A stretch of DNA of 64,000 bases, from assembly GCA_002386525.1 (NCBI GenBank), contig DGIS01000024.1, forward strand, positions 1-64,000, read 5' to 3'. The position numbers and the translations under genes are program-made. Under the pieces are notes generated by a model. The model did no database searches and was not told where the DNA came from. It saw only the letters and a program-made list of their open reading frames with translations. The stretch is from Sphingobacterium sp. UBA4616. GTDB lineage: Bacteria > Bacteroidota > Bacteroidia > Sphingobacteriales > Sphingobacteriaceae. Numbering within the stretch: position 1 is the stretch's first letter; every line of letters begins with the position of its first letter. Of this stretch, positions 36,396-44,748 are shown in pieces.

Positions 36396-37610
36396 TTAAC
36401 GTTTTTGTCGAAAAGCAAAATATATAATAATTACACTAATAAACATTAAAATGGATGCTAGAAAAAACGGAGCTCCTGAAAATTGAAATGGTGCTTTATC
36501 ATGAGTGAAATAATAGAATAAGTTTGTCATAATTGGAGGTCCCAAAATAGCCGTAACACTCACTAAACTTGATAATGCCCCCTGCAGTTCACCTTGTTCA
36601 TTTGCAGGAACATTTTTACTGATTATTGATTGAAGTGCCGGTCCGCAGATTCCACCTAAGGAATAAGGAACGAGAAAAACAAACATCATCCACCCTTGAT
36701 TAGTAAATGCAAAAAGCATTAAACCTAATGCATAAAATAGCAACCCAAAATATACACTTTTATGTTCCCCTAATTTTGGCGTTGTCCACCTCATTAGAAT
36801 GCCTTGTACTAAGCCAAGCAATAAGCCAAGCAAACCAAGCGATAGACCTACAGTTCTTTCCGTCCAATTAAATTTATACATAGTAAAAAAATGCCAATTG
36901 CTTTGTACAGCGTGGAGGGCAACATAGACCAAAATTAAAGCGATGACGAGATTGGATATTTTTGACTGTTTTCTCAAAAAATTAATTGTTCCAATAGGAT
37001 TTGCACGTTTCCAGCTAAATGACCGACGTTTATCTTTTTCTAAACTTTCCGGTAGTATAAGCAGGCCGTAAAGAAAATTTACCATGCATAATATAGCAGC
37101 GAAATAAAAGGGAACTCTTGCGCCATAATGCCCAAGCAAACCACCTATTACAGGACCTATAATAAACCCTAATCCAAAAGCTGCGCCGATTAAGCCAAAA
37201 TTTTTAGTTCTATCTTTATCGGTCGATATGTCAGCTATATATGCGCTAGCTGTTGAAATACTAGCCCCAGTAAGACCGGCAATGATTCTTCCAAAAAACA
37301 ACCACCCAATAGAAGGCGCTAGTGCTAATAGTACGTAATCAATAGCAAATCCGAAAAGAGAAATTAAAATAATTGGGCGTCTCCCATACTTATCACTAAG
37401 ATTACCCACTATAGGTGCAAATATAAATTGCGTAATGGCATACGCAAAACCAAGCCAACCTCCATATCTCGCAGCTTCACTTAGGTCATTATTGATAAGT
37501 TCTCCAATGAGTTTAGGAACTACGGGAAGTATAATTCCCCAACCTGTAATATCAATCAACAACGTTATAAATATAAATCCAATAGCTGCTTTTTTACCTG
37601 TTTTTTTCAT
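36396..37610 (-). CDS. TCR/Tet-family MFS efflux transporter
   Basis: A 404-residue, 12-helix major facilitator. TM1 is IGFIFITLLIDITGWGIILPVVP, and the TM2-3 loop holds motif A as GNLSDKYGRRPIIL (about residues 69-82). GRIIAGLTGASISTASAYIADI (TM4-5 region) and GLIGAAFGLGFIIGPVIGGLL (motif C, antiporter signature) are characteristic of TetA-like proton-drug antiporters. It resides in the inner membrane. The substrate could be a tetracycline or another drug; the sequence alone does not show which. It stands alone; the nearest regulator is the AraC gene upstream in the same orientation. Confidence 0.92.
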   Translation of the reverse strand: MKKTGKKAAIGFIFITLLIDITGWGIILPVVPKLIGELINNDLSEAARYGGWLGFAYAITQFIFAPIVGNLSDKYGRRPIILISLFGFAIDYVLLALAPSIGWLFFGRIIAGLTGASISTASAYIADISTDKDRTKNFGLIGAAFGLGFIIGPVIGGLLGHYGARVPFYFAAILCMVNFLYGLLILPESLEKDKRRSFSWKRANPIGTINFLRKQSKISNLVIALILVYVALHAVQSNWHFFTMYKFNWTERTVGLSLGLLGLLLGLVQGILMRWTTPKLGEHKSVYFGLLFYALGLMLFAFTNQGWMMFVFLVPYSLGGICGPALQSIISKNVPANEQGELQGALSSLVSVTAILGPPIMTNLFYYFTHDKAPFQFSGAPFFLASILMFISVIIIYFAFRQKR

Positions 37611-37724
37611 CCTGTAAAATTAAACAGCGATAAATAGCAGGTATTGACAATTTAATGGTGTTTACGTACAATCTGAAAGCTAATCATATGCTGTAAATAG
37701 TTCAGATAAAAAGGACATAAATTA

Positions 37725-38624
37725 TTATTCGTTTCTATAGGTTTTTGGCGACACCCCCACTATTCTTTTAAAGTATCGGCAAAAGACACTCGTTTCTTCG
37801 AAATGAAGCTCGCTGCTAATTTCTTTAATTGATAAATTAGAAGATTTCAATAGTGTTTTAGCATGTAGAATGGTGATATGATCAATCCACTGTAATACAG
37901 ATTTTCCAGTTCTCTGTTTCAGGAAGGTGGAAAGATATTGTGGTGTTAAATGTAGCTTATTAGCATAAAACGCAACGCTTCTTTGTTGGTTTGCATGTTT
38001 TGAAATGAGTAGATAAAAATCGTCTATAATCTCATGTGTGCGGTTTTTAACCAAGCTTTTGTTACTCGGTAAAGAAGAATATACTTCAGAAATCATACTT
38101 ATGAGAACCATAACAAGATGTCGAAGCATTTCCGTTTTATTATGGCTAGGTTTTTTATTATAGAAATTTTGTATAAGCGTCAATAAATCATTTTGCAACT
38201 TAATTTCTTCAGGTTGAAGTCTGATAACTGGCTGCCATCTCATTTGGTTGTTCATTACAAACTCACGTAAAATTGGAAATGCTGTAATAAAATCTAACGA
38301 AAGACCAATGGTTACAATTTGGGCATCGTCACTCAATGATTTTGTATCCATCATCAATTGCGGCTGTAAAACAGCAATATCCCCTGCGCTCATTTCATAT
38401 TCTAAAAAATGAATCTGTGCTTTCATGGATCCTTGTATCAGAAATCCTAGTAATAAACCATCAAATAGACGGCTATTATTTGTATATTCCTTTTTAGGGT
38501 CATTGTGCTGATTGAGAATAACTATTCCTTCCGTCTTTTTTGAAGAATCAAGATTGTACAATTTATAGACATTATCCAAAGTTATCAATAGAGCCATTTG
38601 CAAATATCTAAAAATTGAAATCAT
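37725..38624 (-). CDS. AraC family transcriptional regulator
   Basis: A 299-residue protein from ATG 38624. It has an N-terminal sensor region (DGLLLGFLIQGSMKAQIHFLEYE, residues ~53-75) and a C-terminal AraC DNA-binding domain from about 200. The first helix-turn-helix is SVAFYANKLHLTPQYLSTFL and the second SIKEISSELHFEETSVFCRYFK, with the typical ending VGVSPKTYRNE. It lies 115 bp upstream of the MFS transporter gene in the same orientation and may regulate it. The ligand is unknown. Confidence 0.93.
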   Translation of the reverse strand: MISIFRYLQMALLITLDNVYKLYNLDSSKKTEGIVILNQHNDPKKEYTNNSRLFDGLLLGFLIQGSMKAQIHFLEYEMSAGDIAVLQPQLMMDTKSLSDDAQIVTIGLSLDFITAFPILREFVMNNQMRWQPVIRLQPEEIKLQNDLLTLIQNFYNKKPSHNKTEMLRHLVMVLISMISEVYSSLPSNKSLVKNRTHEIIDDFYLLISKHANQQRSVAFYANKLHLTPQYLSTFLKQRTGKSVLQWIDHITILHAKTLLKSSNLSIKEISSELHFEETSVFCRYFKRIVGVSPKTYRNE

Positions 38625-38817
38625 ATATTAAATTAATAAGGTGCTAAATCATCAACATGAGGTAATTCATCTCATTATCAGCAATATAAACCTATAACAC
38701 TTTCTATATCAGTAAGAAAAAAGTTTGAAAAAAAAACTGGAGCATTTAGAAGTAGAGAACTATTAATATGGCCATCATTAACTAAATTAGAAATACAAAA
38801 CAGTTAATGATAAGCCT

Positions 38818-39183
38818 ATGAAATCCATCTTTGTAAAACGAATTGTTGCCAACATTAAAACACCTGATACGGCTATTGCCGCGCATTTCTACGGTGAAAT
38901 ACTTGGGCTGGAAGTATTGATGGACCATGGCTGGATCACAACTTATGGAAATGGGGAACAGGTGGAGGTACAGGTGAGTTTCGCAGAAGAAGGTGGTTCG
39001 GGGACAAAGGTTCCAGATCTTTCTATAGAGGTGAATGACGTAGACGCCGTGTATAACCGAATGAAAGAGGTAGGTTTTGCTATTGAATATGGACCGGCCA
39101 ATGAACCGTGGAATGTGCGGCGGTTTTATGTTCGTGACCCTTTCGGAAAGCTTATCAACATCCTTCAGCATAAGAACGGATAA
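38818..39183 (+). CDS. VOC family (glyoxalase/bleomycin-resistance fold) protein
   Basis: A 121-residue protein with two beta-alpha-beta-beta-beta modules: VKRIVANIKTPDTAIAAHFY, GEILGLEVLMDHGWITTYGN, then VPDLSIEVNDVDAVYNRM and RRFYVRDPFGKLINILQHK. It is close to lactoylglutathione-lyase-like and antibiotic-resistance dioxygenase-fold proteins. The small size and terminal DPFGKLINIL are typical. The reaction is unknown. Confidence 0.9.
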   Translation: MKSIFVKRIVANIKTPDTAIAAHFYGEILGLEVLMDHGWITTYGNGEQVEVQVSFAEEGGSGTKVPDLSIEVNDVDAVYNRMKEVGFAIEYGPANEPWNVRRFYVRDPFGKLINILQHKNG

Positions 39184-39213
39184 TCAAAATCCTCTATAAT
39201 TTTTATTTTCAAC

Positions 39214-39339
39214 ATGGTGACAATGACAAAAGAAATTTGTAAAGAAAGGCTAATATTGAATGACCTTCAACCGAATGATCATCCCTTTATTCCTCCATTG
39301 CCTGCGTCCGACCTATTCCGGTACACCCGCAGCAGATGA
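39214..39339 (+). pseudogene. Possible N-terminal remnant of a GNAT acetyltransferase
   Basis: From ATG 39214, TKEICKERLILNDLQPNDHP resembles the first strand and helix of RimJ/RimL-type acetyltransferases. The sequence then turns into unrelated residues and stops at TGA 39337. Its end overlaps the 3' end of the convergent gene. Probably a truncated gene. Confidence 0.3.
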
Positions 39340-39788
39340 CTGAGCCTAGTGCTTCCGATTTCGAGCCCGCTTATGGTTACATCTACCAAGCCCTTTGGAC
39401 AGCGGTACATCAAATGAAGGCTTGTAGATTTTCCGACACCTTTCCTAATGATTTTTTCGTCGTGGATTTCTGTCCAGGAATAATATGCGCCGCCAAGCCT
39501 TTTGATGCCATGGTTCCCGATCACCAACTGCGCGTCACGGTTCAAAAAATCATGAACCGTGATCCAAAAATTGACACCACCAAAATAGATAATAACGGCC
39601 CCCACTATGTAACTCAGGATCGCACTTAAAGAAAGCGGATTATCCTTTGGAAAGAACACCCAGAGGCCACCCGCTGCGATGATGAGTACAGTGAGAAAAA
39701 TATACCCCCCCTGTTTCCAACGGGAAAATCTTATCACGGTTTCTTCCGGAACATCCGGATCCAAGTCATGTGTGTTTAGCTTCTCCAT
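39279..39788 (-). CDS. Unknown membrane-anchored protein with two transmembrane helices
   Basis: About 169 residues from ATG 39788 (MEKLNTHDLDPDVPEETV). Two hydrophobic helices lie near residues 27-47 (YIFLTVLIIAAGGLWVFF) and 54-74 (SLSAILSYIVGAVIIYFGG). A soluble PH-like C-terminal domain follows (AQLVIGNHGIKRLGGAYYSW, TSLHLMYRCP). This layout (two helices then a small strand-rich domain) resembles STM3941-type proteins. The function is unknown. Confidence 0.7.
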   Translation of the reverse strand: MEKLNTHDLDPDVPEETVIRFSRWKQGGYIFLTVLIIAAGGLWVFFPKDNPLSLSAILSYIVGAVIIYFGGVNFWITVHDFLNRDAQLVIGNHGIKRLGGAYYSWTEIHDEKIIRKGVGKSTSLHLMYRCPKGLVDVTISGLEIGSTRLSHLLRVYRNRSDAGNGGIKG

Positions 39789-40304
39789 ATTATACCTTCT
39801 ATTCAGCTTCAACTTCCTGTGCCGCTTGCTATTCTGTGTAGATTACCAATTTTTATTCACGTTAATAATTCGTTTCAACCAAGAGATTCGTTTTAATCTT
39901 TTAAGATAAAGGCAATTAAGCAACATTTGGCAAACTTATCTGTACCAGCATTGTGCTGATATACTTTTGAATTATTTAAAACGTATTGAATGGAAAGTAT
40001 ATCAAAACAACGTATATTTCGAATATAGATGGAATTCCATCTATCAATGAACCTAGTATAAAGCAGTTTCTAAATAAAAATACTGCCAGCAAAACACTAT
40101 TGTCTCGACAGTATTGAGTTGGTAAATTTTATAGTGTTATGATTTTGGACACTTTATGAAACAGTATCGTAGAACAGCAATTTCTATCTCTTCACCGATA
40201 CACTCCTACTCTATTTCTACCGAGTAAATTACCCATTACATCAATATTCCAATAATTACACATTTTCTAATATTTGAACATTTTTAAAACGGTTGCCATA
40301 ATGC
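39789..40304. other. 515-bp intergenic stretch with two symmetric elements
   Basis: No gene is visible. It contains a perfect 20-bp palindrome at 40025-40044 and a hairpin with arms AATACTG (40079-40085) and CAGTATT (40109-40115). Confidence 0.55.
40025..40044. promoter_or_regulatory. Perfect 20-bp palindrome
   Basis: ATAGATGGAA followed directly by TTCCATCTAT, with no spacer. It lies about 240 bp upstream of the two-helix membrane protein. It could be an operator; no regulator is adjacent. Confidence 0.4.
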
Positions 40305-40757
40305 TTAGCGGTGCTTTTTTGCCCGCGTTAATGGCTTCCTTTTTTTATGCTTTGCAGGAGCCTTAATCTTTTTCTGTGCTGTTTCCATCCGCTTTCTCCA
40401 AGTCACGATCTGAGACTCTTCGTAAATAGGTAGGCCTTCGTCTGTAAGTAACCCCATAGACTTGGCCAAGCTAAGGCTAAGCTTTGCAGATTTGCTGTTT
40501 GCTTTTTTCCAGGTCAGCTGATCTTGCTTGATATCCTTCTCATACGCACCGATAGCCTTTTTTATAATTGCCAGTTCCTTTTTGTACTCCTTCAGCTTTC
40601 GATAAAGAATCATTAGACGGTTATATGCCATTGCCTGTAATGGATCTTTGCTTATAACCACGCTATAGATATTTATAGCATCGCTTGTTTTGCCTTCAAT
40701 TTCTTTCGACCTGGCCTCTTTTAACAGCTCGTTTTTGGATTTCTTACTTGCGGCCAT
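40305..40757 (-). CDS. Small TPR-like basic protein
   Basis: A 150-residue protein. The first ~75 residues form TPR-like helix pairs (LLKEARSKEIEGKTSDAINI, ISKDPLQAMAYNRLMILYRK, KKELAIIKKAIGAYEKDIK). The C-terminus is strongly basic (KKIKAPAKHKKRKPLTRAKKHR), suggesting nucleic-acid or ribosome association. It starts 2 bp after the stop of a decayed nuclease gene, with which it was probably once co-transcribed. The function is unknown. Confidence 0.7.
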   Translation of the reverse strand: MAASKKSKNELLKEARSKEIEGKTSDAINIYSVVISKDPLQAMAYNRLMILYRKLKEYKKELAIIKKAIGAYEKDIKQDQLTWKKANSKSAKLSLSLAKSMGLLTDEGLPIYEESQIVTWRKRMETAQKKIKAPAKHKKRKPLTRAKKHR

Positions 40758-40759
40758 AC

Positions 40760-40890
40760 TTATTTTTTATCGTCCAACATTATCCATACCGGTGCATGAT
40801 CACTTGCTTTCTCCCAGCCCCGCACATGGCGGTCGATTCCTCCTTCTGATAATCTCGGTGCGATCATCGGACTAAGGTCGTATCTGCCAT
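40760..40890 (-). pseudogene. C-terminal remnant of an ExoIII/EEP-type nuclease
   Basis: Reading leftward: GRYDLSPMIAPRLSEGGIDR then HVRGWEKASDHAPVWIML and a stop. SDHAPVW is the C-terminal motif of the exonuclease III family (exonuclease-endonuclease-phosphatase fold). No catalytic N-terminal part is present upstream. It is a deletion remnant, probably of xthA. Confidence 0.6.
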
Positions 40891-41065
40891 GTTTTTATTT
40901 TTATTGTCTGCCATAATAAAAGATTTTACAATAGAACGCACTGAGTAGGGATAGAGTTTGACGGTTTTGAGTTTTTACCGGGAGAGGAAATAACGATTAC
41001 TGTAATGCCTCCTTGGAACTATGAAATCAATAAGGCGTAGATAAAAAAGAAATGAAGATATATGA

Positions 41066-41103
41066 AAAGAGCTTCCTTCCGTTTAAGGGAAAGAAAGCTC
41101 TTT
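41066..41103. terminator. Terminator of the SusCD operon
   Basis: AAAGAGCTT and AAGCTCTTT bracket a largely complementary purine/pyrimidine stem (CCTTCC against GGGAAAG). Leftward, the stem is followed by TTTTC. It lies 50 bp after the TlpA-type gene. Confidence 0.65.
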
Positions 41104-41153
41104 ACTTAATTTTCTGTCGAATGGGTACACACCAGAAACTGCCTATTGACAGG

Positions 41154-42263
41154 TTATTTTAAAAGACTTTGTACTTTATTGAAAAGTGTTTCACCCCGTA
41201 GGTTTGTTGCTACAATCTTCCCCTGGCTGTCAATTAGCACATTTTGCGGAATCGCCCGAACGCCATAGAGTGCTGCCGCAGGCTCTTTCCAGCCTTTGAG
41301 GCTAGAAACATGGTACCAGGGCATCCCATCCTTGTTAATCGCCTCCGTCCAGCGTGTCTTGTCATCGTCTAGCGAAACACTCAGCACGGTAAATCCTTGC
41401 TTTTTAAATGCTTCATAGGTATCCACAACATGCGGATTTTCTTTTCGACAAGGCCCACACCAGCTGGCCCAAAAGTCTACCAAGGTATACTTGTTTTTAA
41501 CGATCACCTCTTTCAGACTCAGCTCATGGCCGTCTGGTGTGGTCGATACAAAATCTTTATAAAGCTGCCCTGTCAGGACTCCTTTGGCCGCCGACAGGCG
41601 GTCGCCAAGCTGCTTGCCCAAGGCACTATTTTTCACCTCAGTACTAAGTTTGTCGTAATAAGGATAGGTTGTCTCATAATTGACATTGCCACCTGCTACT
41701 TGATTTAAATGGTATAAGGAAACATAGGATCCGGGATTTTCTTCAACAAACTGATGAATCGCCTCCCGCTTAAACCGTGTGTATTGGTCCAAGCCCGCGA
41801 GAAGCTCGGTAACATACGCTTTTTTTTCCTCGCCCTCAGGCATATTTTTAAAACGCACAAATCCATCGATCACTTTGCGGTCGGCAGGTCTTAATTTCTG
41901 GGCCAGCTTTTCGTGTGCTTCAGTGAATGCTGTACCATATATTCGCGCATAACTCAACAAATCTTTTGTTTCGACATGGACTGTCCCCTCCGCAAGGAAA
42001 AGATCGATACGATCACCAGATTCGATATTGTCCATGGATAAATGAGCTAGCGTAGGTTCGGTCAATTGGCCACTTAAGACAAAGGTACCACCTGTTACCA
42101 GCACACTATCGACGACTTTTACCGTGTCGCGTTGGTAATATAGTTTGACATACTTTCCATTGTTGGCTTTCCCTATGTTTCCCTTAACACTAAACTGACT
42201 ACTTTGCGAGAATGCGGAATAGGCTCCTAATAGCAGGGCAACTGCTGTGATGATTATTTTCAT
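41154..42263 (-). CDS. TlpA-like thioredoxin with DUF4369 N-terminal domain
   Basis: About 369 residues from ATG 42263 (MKIIITAVALLLGAYSAFSQ), a signal peptide. The long upstream extension is not credible because it runs into the preceding gene. DUF4369-like strands follow (FSVKGNIGKANNGKYVKLYY, VVDSVLVTGGTFVLSGQ). A thioredoxin domain then carries VDFWASWCGPCRKENPHV with the CxxC near residues 267-270 and the cis-proline region VRAIPQNVLIDSQG. It is a periplasmic thiol-disulphide oxidoreductase, last gene of the SusCD operon. It may serve substrates or lipoproteins of that system. Confidence 0.92.
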   Translation of the reverse strand: MKIIITAVALLLGAYSAFSQSSQFSVKGNIGKANNGKYVKLYYQRDTVKVVDSVLVTGGTFVLSGQLTEPTLAHLSMDNIESGDRIDLFLAEGTVHVETKDLLSYARIYGTAFTEAHEKLAQKLRPADRKVIDGFVRFKNMPEGEEKKAYVTELLAGLDQYTRFKREAIHQFVEENPGSYVSLYHLNQVAGGNVNYETTYPYYDKLSTEVKNSALGKQLGDRLSAAKGVLTGQLYKDFVSTTPDGHELSLKEVIVKNKYTLVDFWASWCGPCRKENPHVVDTYEAFKKQGFTVLSVSLDDDKTRWTEAINKDGMPWYHVSSLKGWKEPAAALYGVRAIPQNVLIDSQGKIVATNLRGETLFNKVQSLLK

Positions 42264-42285
42264 TTTTCTTGTATTTAAATAGTTT

Positions 42286-43827
42286 TTAATTGACTGCACG
42301 CCAATTAATCGATTGTATTTTGATGAGATCCGTCCAAGTGCTATTGTCCTGCAACTGCAATTCAACGATATTTGGGTTATTGCCCACTTTAAAGCGACGA
42401 AGAATACCTTTTTGATCCTTGTAGCTGGCGATATAGAGACTATTGGTCAAATGGTCGATCTGGGTATCAAACTTAATCATGGTAATCGCATCTGTTCCTA
42501 GTTCTGGAAAAGTATAAATCTTTTCAAAACCGGGATTATAATCATAGGCATAGAGCTTGCTGCCCACAAAATAGCATATAATACTGCGATTGGATGAAAA
42601 GGCATATCCTTCTGCTTTATCAAAATCCGTCGCAATGGATTTGACGGTATAAGCATTCCGTTTTGCCGGATTCGTTCCATTTGCGTAAAACTTGTAGATA
42701 TGGTAACTATTATCTTTGTATTTCATCAAGGCAAATGAATTACCATTATTGGAGCCTCCATCAGTGTTCCGGGTATTTTCAGCATACACCAGTGTACGGC
42801 CCACGGGTTGATTCCAGGGGAATGCTTCGCCATCTTTATCTGCAAGTACTGTGGAGGTCGTAGACAATCCGATACCGGTATAATTCAGGAAGCGCTGGTA
42901 ACGGGTGTCATACCACATGACATTGTTCATGCTATTGATAGGATATAGTAAATACGGTGCCGCGGGAATCAGTTCGTCCGGGGCCGCCGCTACCCTATTC
43001 ACAGGATTGTTATAAAAATCACCCGCCATCAACAGGGGTACGTTTGCAAAAATATCGCCATGCTGGGTTACCAAGGCACGATAGAGGGTACTACCGATAT
43101 CACCGGTAGCTGTGCGTATCTGCGGTGCAATAACGACGGGATTTAGCGTTTTGGGATCGATATGATCTGACATAAACACGTAACGTCCCAGATGATTGTC
43201 TGAGGTAGCGGTCATGGATGCCCGGTCTAAAAAGTAAGACCCTTCACGGGTCATCGCCCACAATCTGACATATGCACTCGAGCCGCCGGTATGTACCATC
43301 CCCAATGGTCCACGAAGACGAGGTAAACCTGAGCCGGATAGTATGTGCCTGACATGAACGGTATCGCTCTGCATGGATAGCATTTCTGCCTCAGCATAAC
43401 CTTCAGAATCCTCCCCCATGATTAAAAGTCCTCTGGAATAAGGCGATACGACCTTGAGCTTGACATTGCTTGCCCAGGAGACACCTGTCTTTTTGTCAAG
43501 CACCCGGTAAAAAATAGCATATTCCCCCGGAGCTAAGCGAACTGGATAATTGATATCTTTTGCTCTGCTGAGGGTATCAAAAACTTTATTGTCAACTCTG
43601 AGAATCCAATTATAATGATAACGGGTGAGATCATTACCGTCCATGGAAGCGGCAATGTCAGGGTTTATACTTAAGGTATCAAGTCCCGTTCGTAAAGTAT
43701 ATTCTTCGTTTATATCTTTGATTGTCAATTCGTTTATTTCCTGGTAATCGTAGTTACCAAGGTCTTTGCTGCAGGCCCCTAGGATAAATAGGAAGACTGC
43801 GCCTATGATTAACTGATAGGTTTTCAT
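42286..43827 (-). CDS. PKD-like family lipoprotein of the SusCD operon
   Basis: A 513-residue lipoprotein: signal peptide with lipobox LGACSK (cysteine near residue 19). An N-terminal Ig/PKD-like domain (YHYNWILRVDNKVFDT, VRLAPGEYAIFYRVLDKKTG) precedes a long repeat-like region with beta-propeller character (YVRLWAMTREGSYFLD, SLYIASYKDQKGILRRF). Such lipoproteins commonly follow SusD and a DUF4843 gene in Sphingobacteriaceae. It is probably a surface-exposed binding or scaffold protein at the outer membrane. The ligand is unknown. Confidence 0.88.
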   Translation of the reverse strand: MKTYQLIIGAVFLFILGACSKDLGNYDYQEINELTIKDINEEYTLRTGLDTLSINPDIAASMDGNDLTRYHYNWILRVDNKVFDTLSRAKDINYPVRLAPGEYAIFYRVLDKKTGVSWASNVKLKVVSPYSRGLLIMGEDSEGYAEAEMLSMQSDTVHVRHILSGSGLPRLRGPLGMVHTGGSSAYVRLWAMTREGSYFLDRASMTATSDNHLGRYVFMSDHIDPKTLNPVVIAPQIRTATGDIGSTLYRALVTQHGDIFANVPLLMAGDFYNNPVNRVAAAPDELIPAAPYLLYPINSMNNVMWYDTRYQRFLNYTGIGLSTTSTVLADKDGEAFPWNQPVGRTLVYAENTRNTDGGSNNGNSFALMKYKDNSYHIYKFYANGTNPAKRNAYTVKSIATDFDKAEGYAFSSNRSIICYFVGSKLYAYDYNPGFEKIYTFPELGTDAITMIKFDTQIDHLTNSLYIASYKDQKGILRRFKVGNNPNIVELQLQDNSTWTDLIKIQSINWRAVN

Positions 43828-43879
43828 TTCAATATAACTTGTTTATTCCTACTGATTTCGCTCTTCTTTTGATTTTATC

Positions 43880-44734
43880 TTATCCGCCCGGAACCCACGG
43901 AACGCCCAGATATGAGGTCCAGGGTACTGTGCCCATCCACATCAACCGGCCATCATCTTCGAGGACAGGTTTACCTTCATTATAACGGCTAACCAGAACC
44001 TTTGTCGCATCGCTGGCGATAAGCATCATCCTGGCCATTGGCATGGTCTCCGCGGCGCCAAAGTCTTCATATTTTAGTCCTAAATATTCGACTAAAAACT
44101 CCATTTTGCGCCTGGAGAAAACGCCGAACAATCCTGACTCCCTATTTCCGGCTTGCAAGGAACCTGACCATACAGCGGGCTGCACCATCACATCATTGAT
44201 ATGCAAAGAATGCAGGGTGGCATCAAATTGTGGCACCACAGTACCTGAATTTAATGAAGGGATAGAATGCCATTCGGGAAAGGAAAGTGCAAAGTCTTTG
44301 GTGGCTACAAGTTTTAGTCCTAGAGTTACGGGTTTTTCTTCGAGATCGGCTGTACGCTTAAGCCGCACATTGACTTGCGCCGAAACAGCACCGGCGGGCA
44401 GAATATATTGGTCCTTTAAAGCCTCGTAATGCTGTCCCAAAATCGCGTTAGTGGAGTCTGGATTGACCTCCACCCGGTAAATCCGATCATACGACTTGCT
44501 AGGGCCTGTGATCATCACCTGAACCGGAAAATCAATTTCGTCGGTACTCATGCGTACAAAGTCTATATGGGTAAAGGGTTGATAAGGCCATAGATTTGGA
44601 AGATACTCGTTTGTACCATGACGCATCGCGAAATAGACGCCTTCCTTACCTTCATAGGACATGATTTCTTTTTTGCAGGCCGTAAATAGTATAAACAGCT
44701 GAAAAAATAGGATATAAAAGGTTGTTCTTTTCAT
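43880..44734 (-). CDS. DUF4843 lipoprotein of the SusCD operon
   Basis: A 284-residue lipoprotein with signal peptide MKRTTFYILFFQLFILFTAC (lipobox FTAC). The DUF4843 signature at the start is SYEGKEGVYFAMRH, and STDEIDFPVQVMITG and a HYEALKDQYILPAGAV-type strand pattern follow. It lies 15 bp after SusD and 52 bp before the PKD-like gene. It is presumably a surface accessory of the SusCD complex. The function is unknown at the family level. Confidence 0.88.
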   Translation of the reverse strand: MKRTTFYILFFQLFILFTACKKEIMSYEGKEGVYFAMRHGTNEYLPNLWPYQPFTHIDFVRMSTDEIDFPVQVMITGPSKSYDRIYRVEVNPDSTNAILGQHYEALKDQYILPAGAVSAQVNVRLKRTADLEEKPVTLGLKLVATKDFALSFPEWHSIPSLNSGTVVPQFDATLHSLHINDVMVQPAVWSGSLQAGNRESGLFGVFSRRKMEFLVEYLGLKYEDFGAAETMPMARMMLIASDATKVLVSRYNEGKPVLEDDGRLMWMGTVPWTSYLGVPWVPGG

Positions 44735-44748
44735 AATTGTATACCTAA

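Noticed and set aside
42264..42365. 34-residue extension of the TlpA-type protein
   Set aside because: It overlaps the end of the PKD-like gene and would bury the signal peptide; ATG 42263 gives a normal signal peptide.
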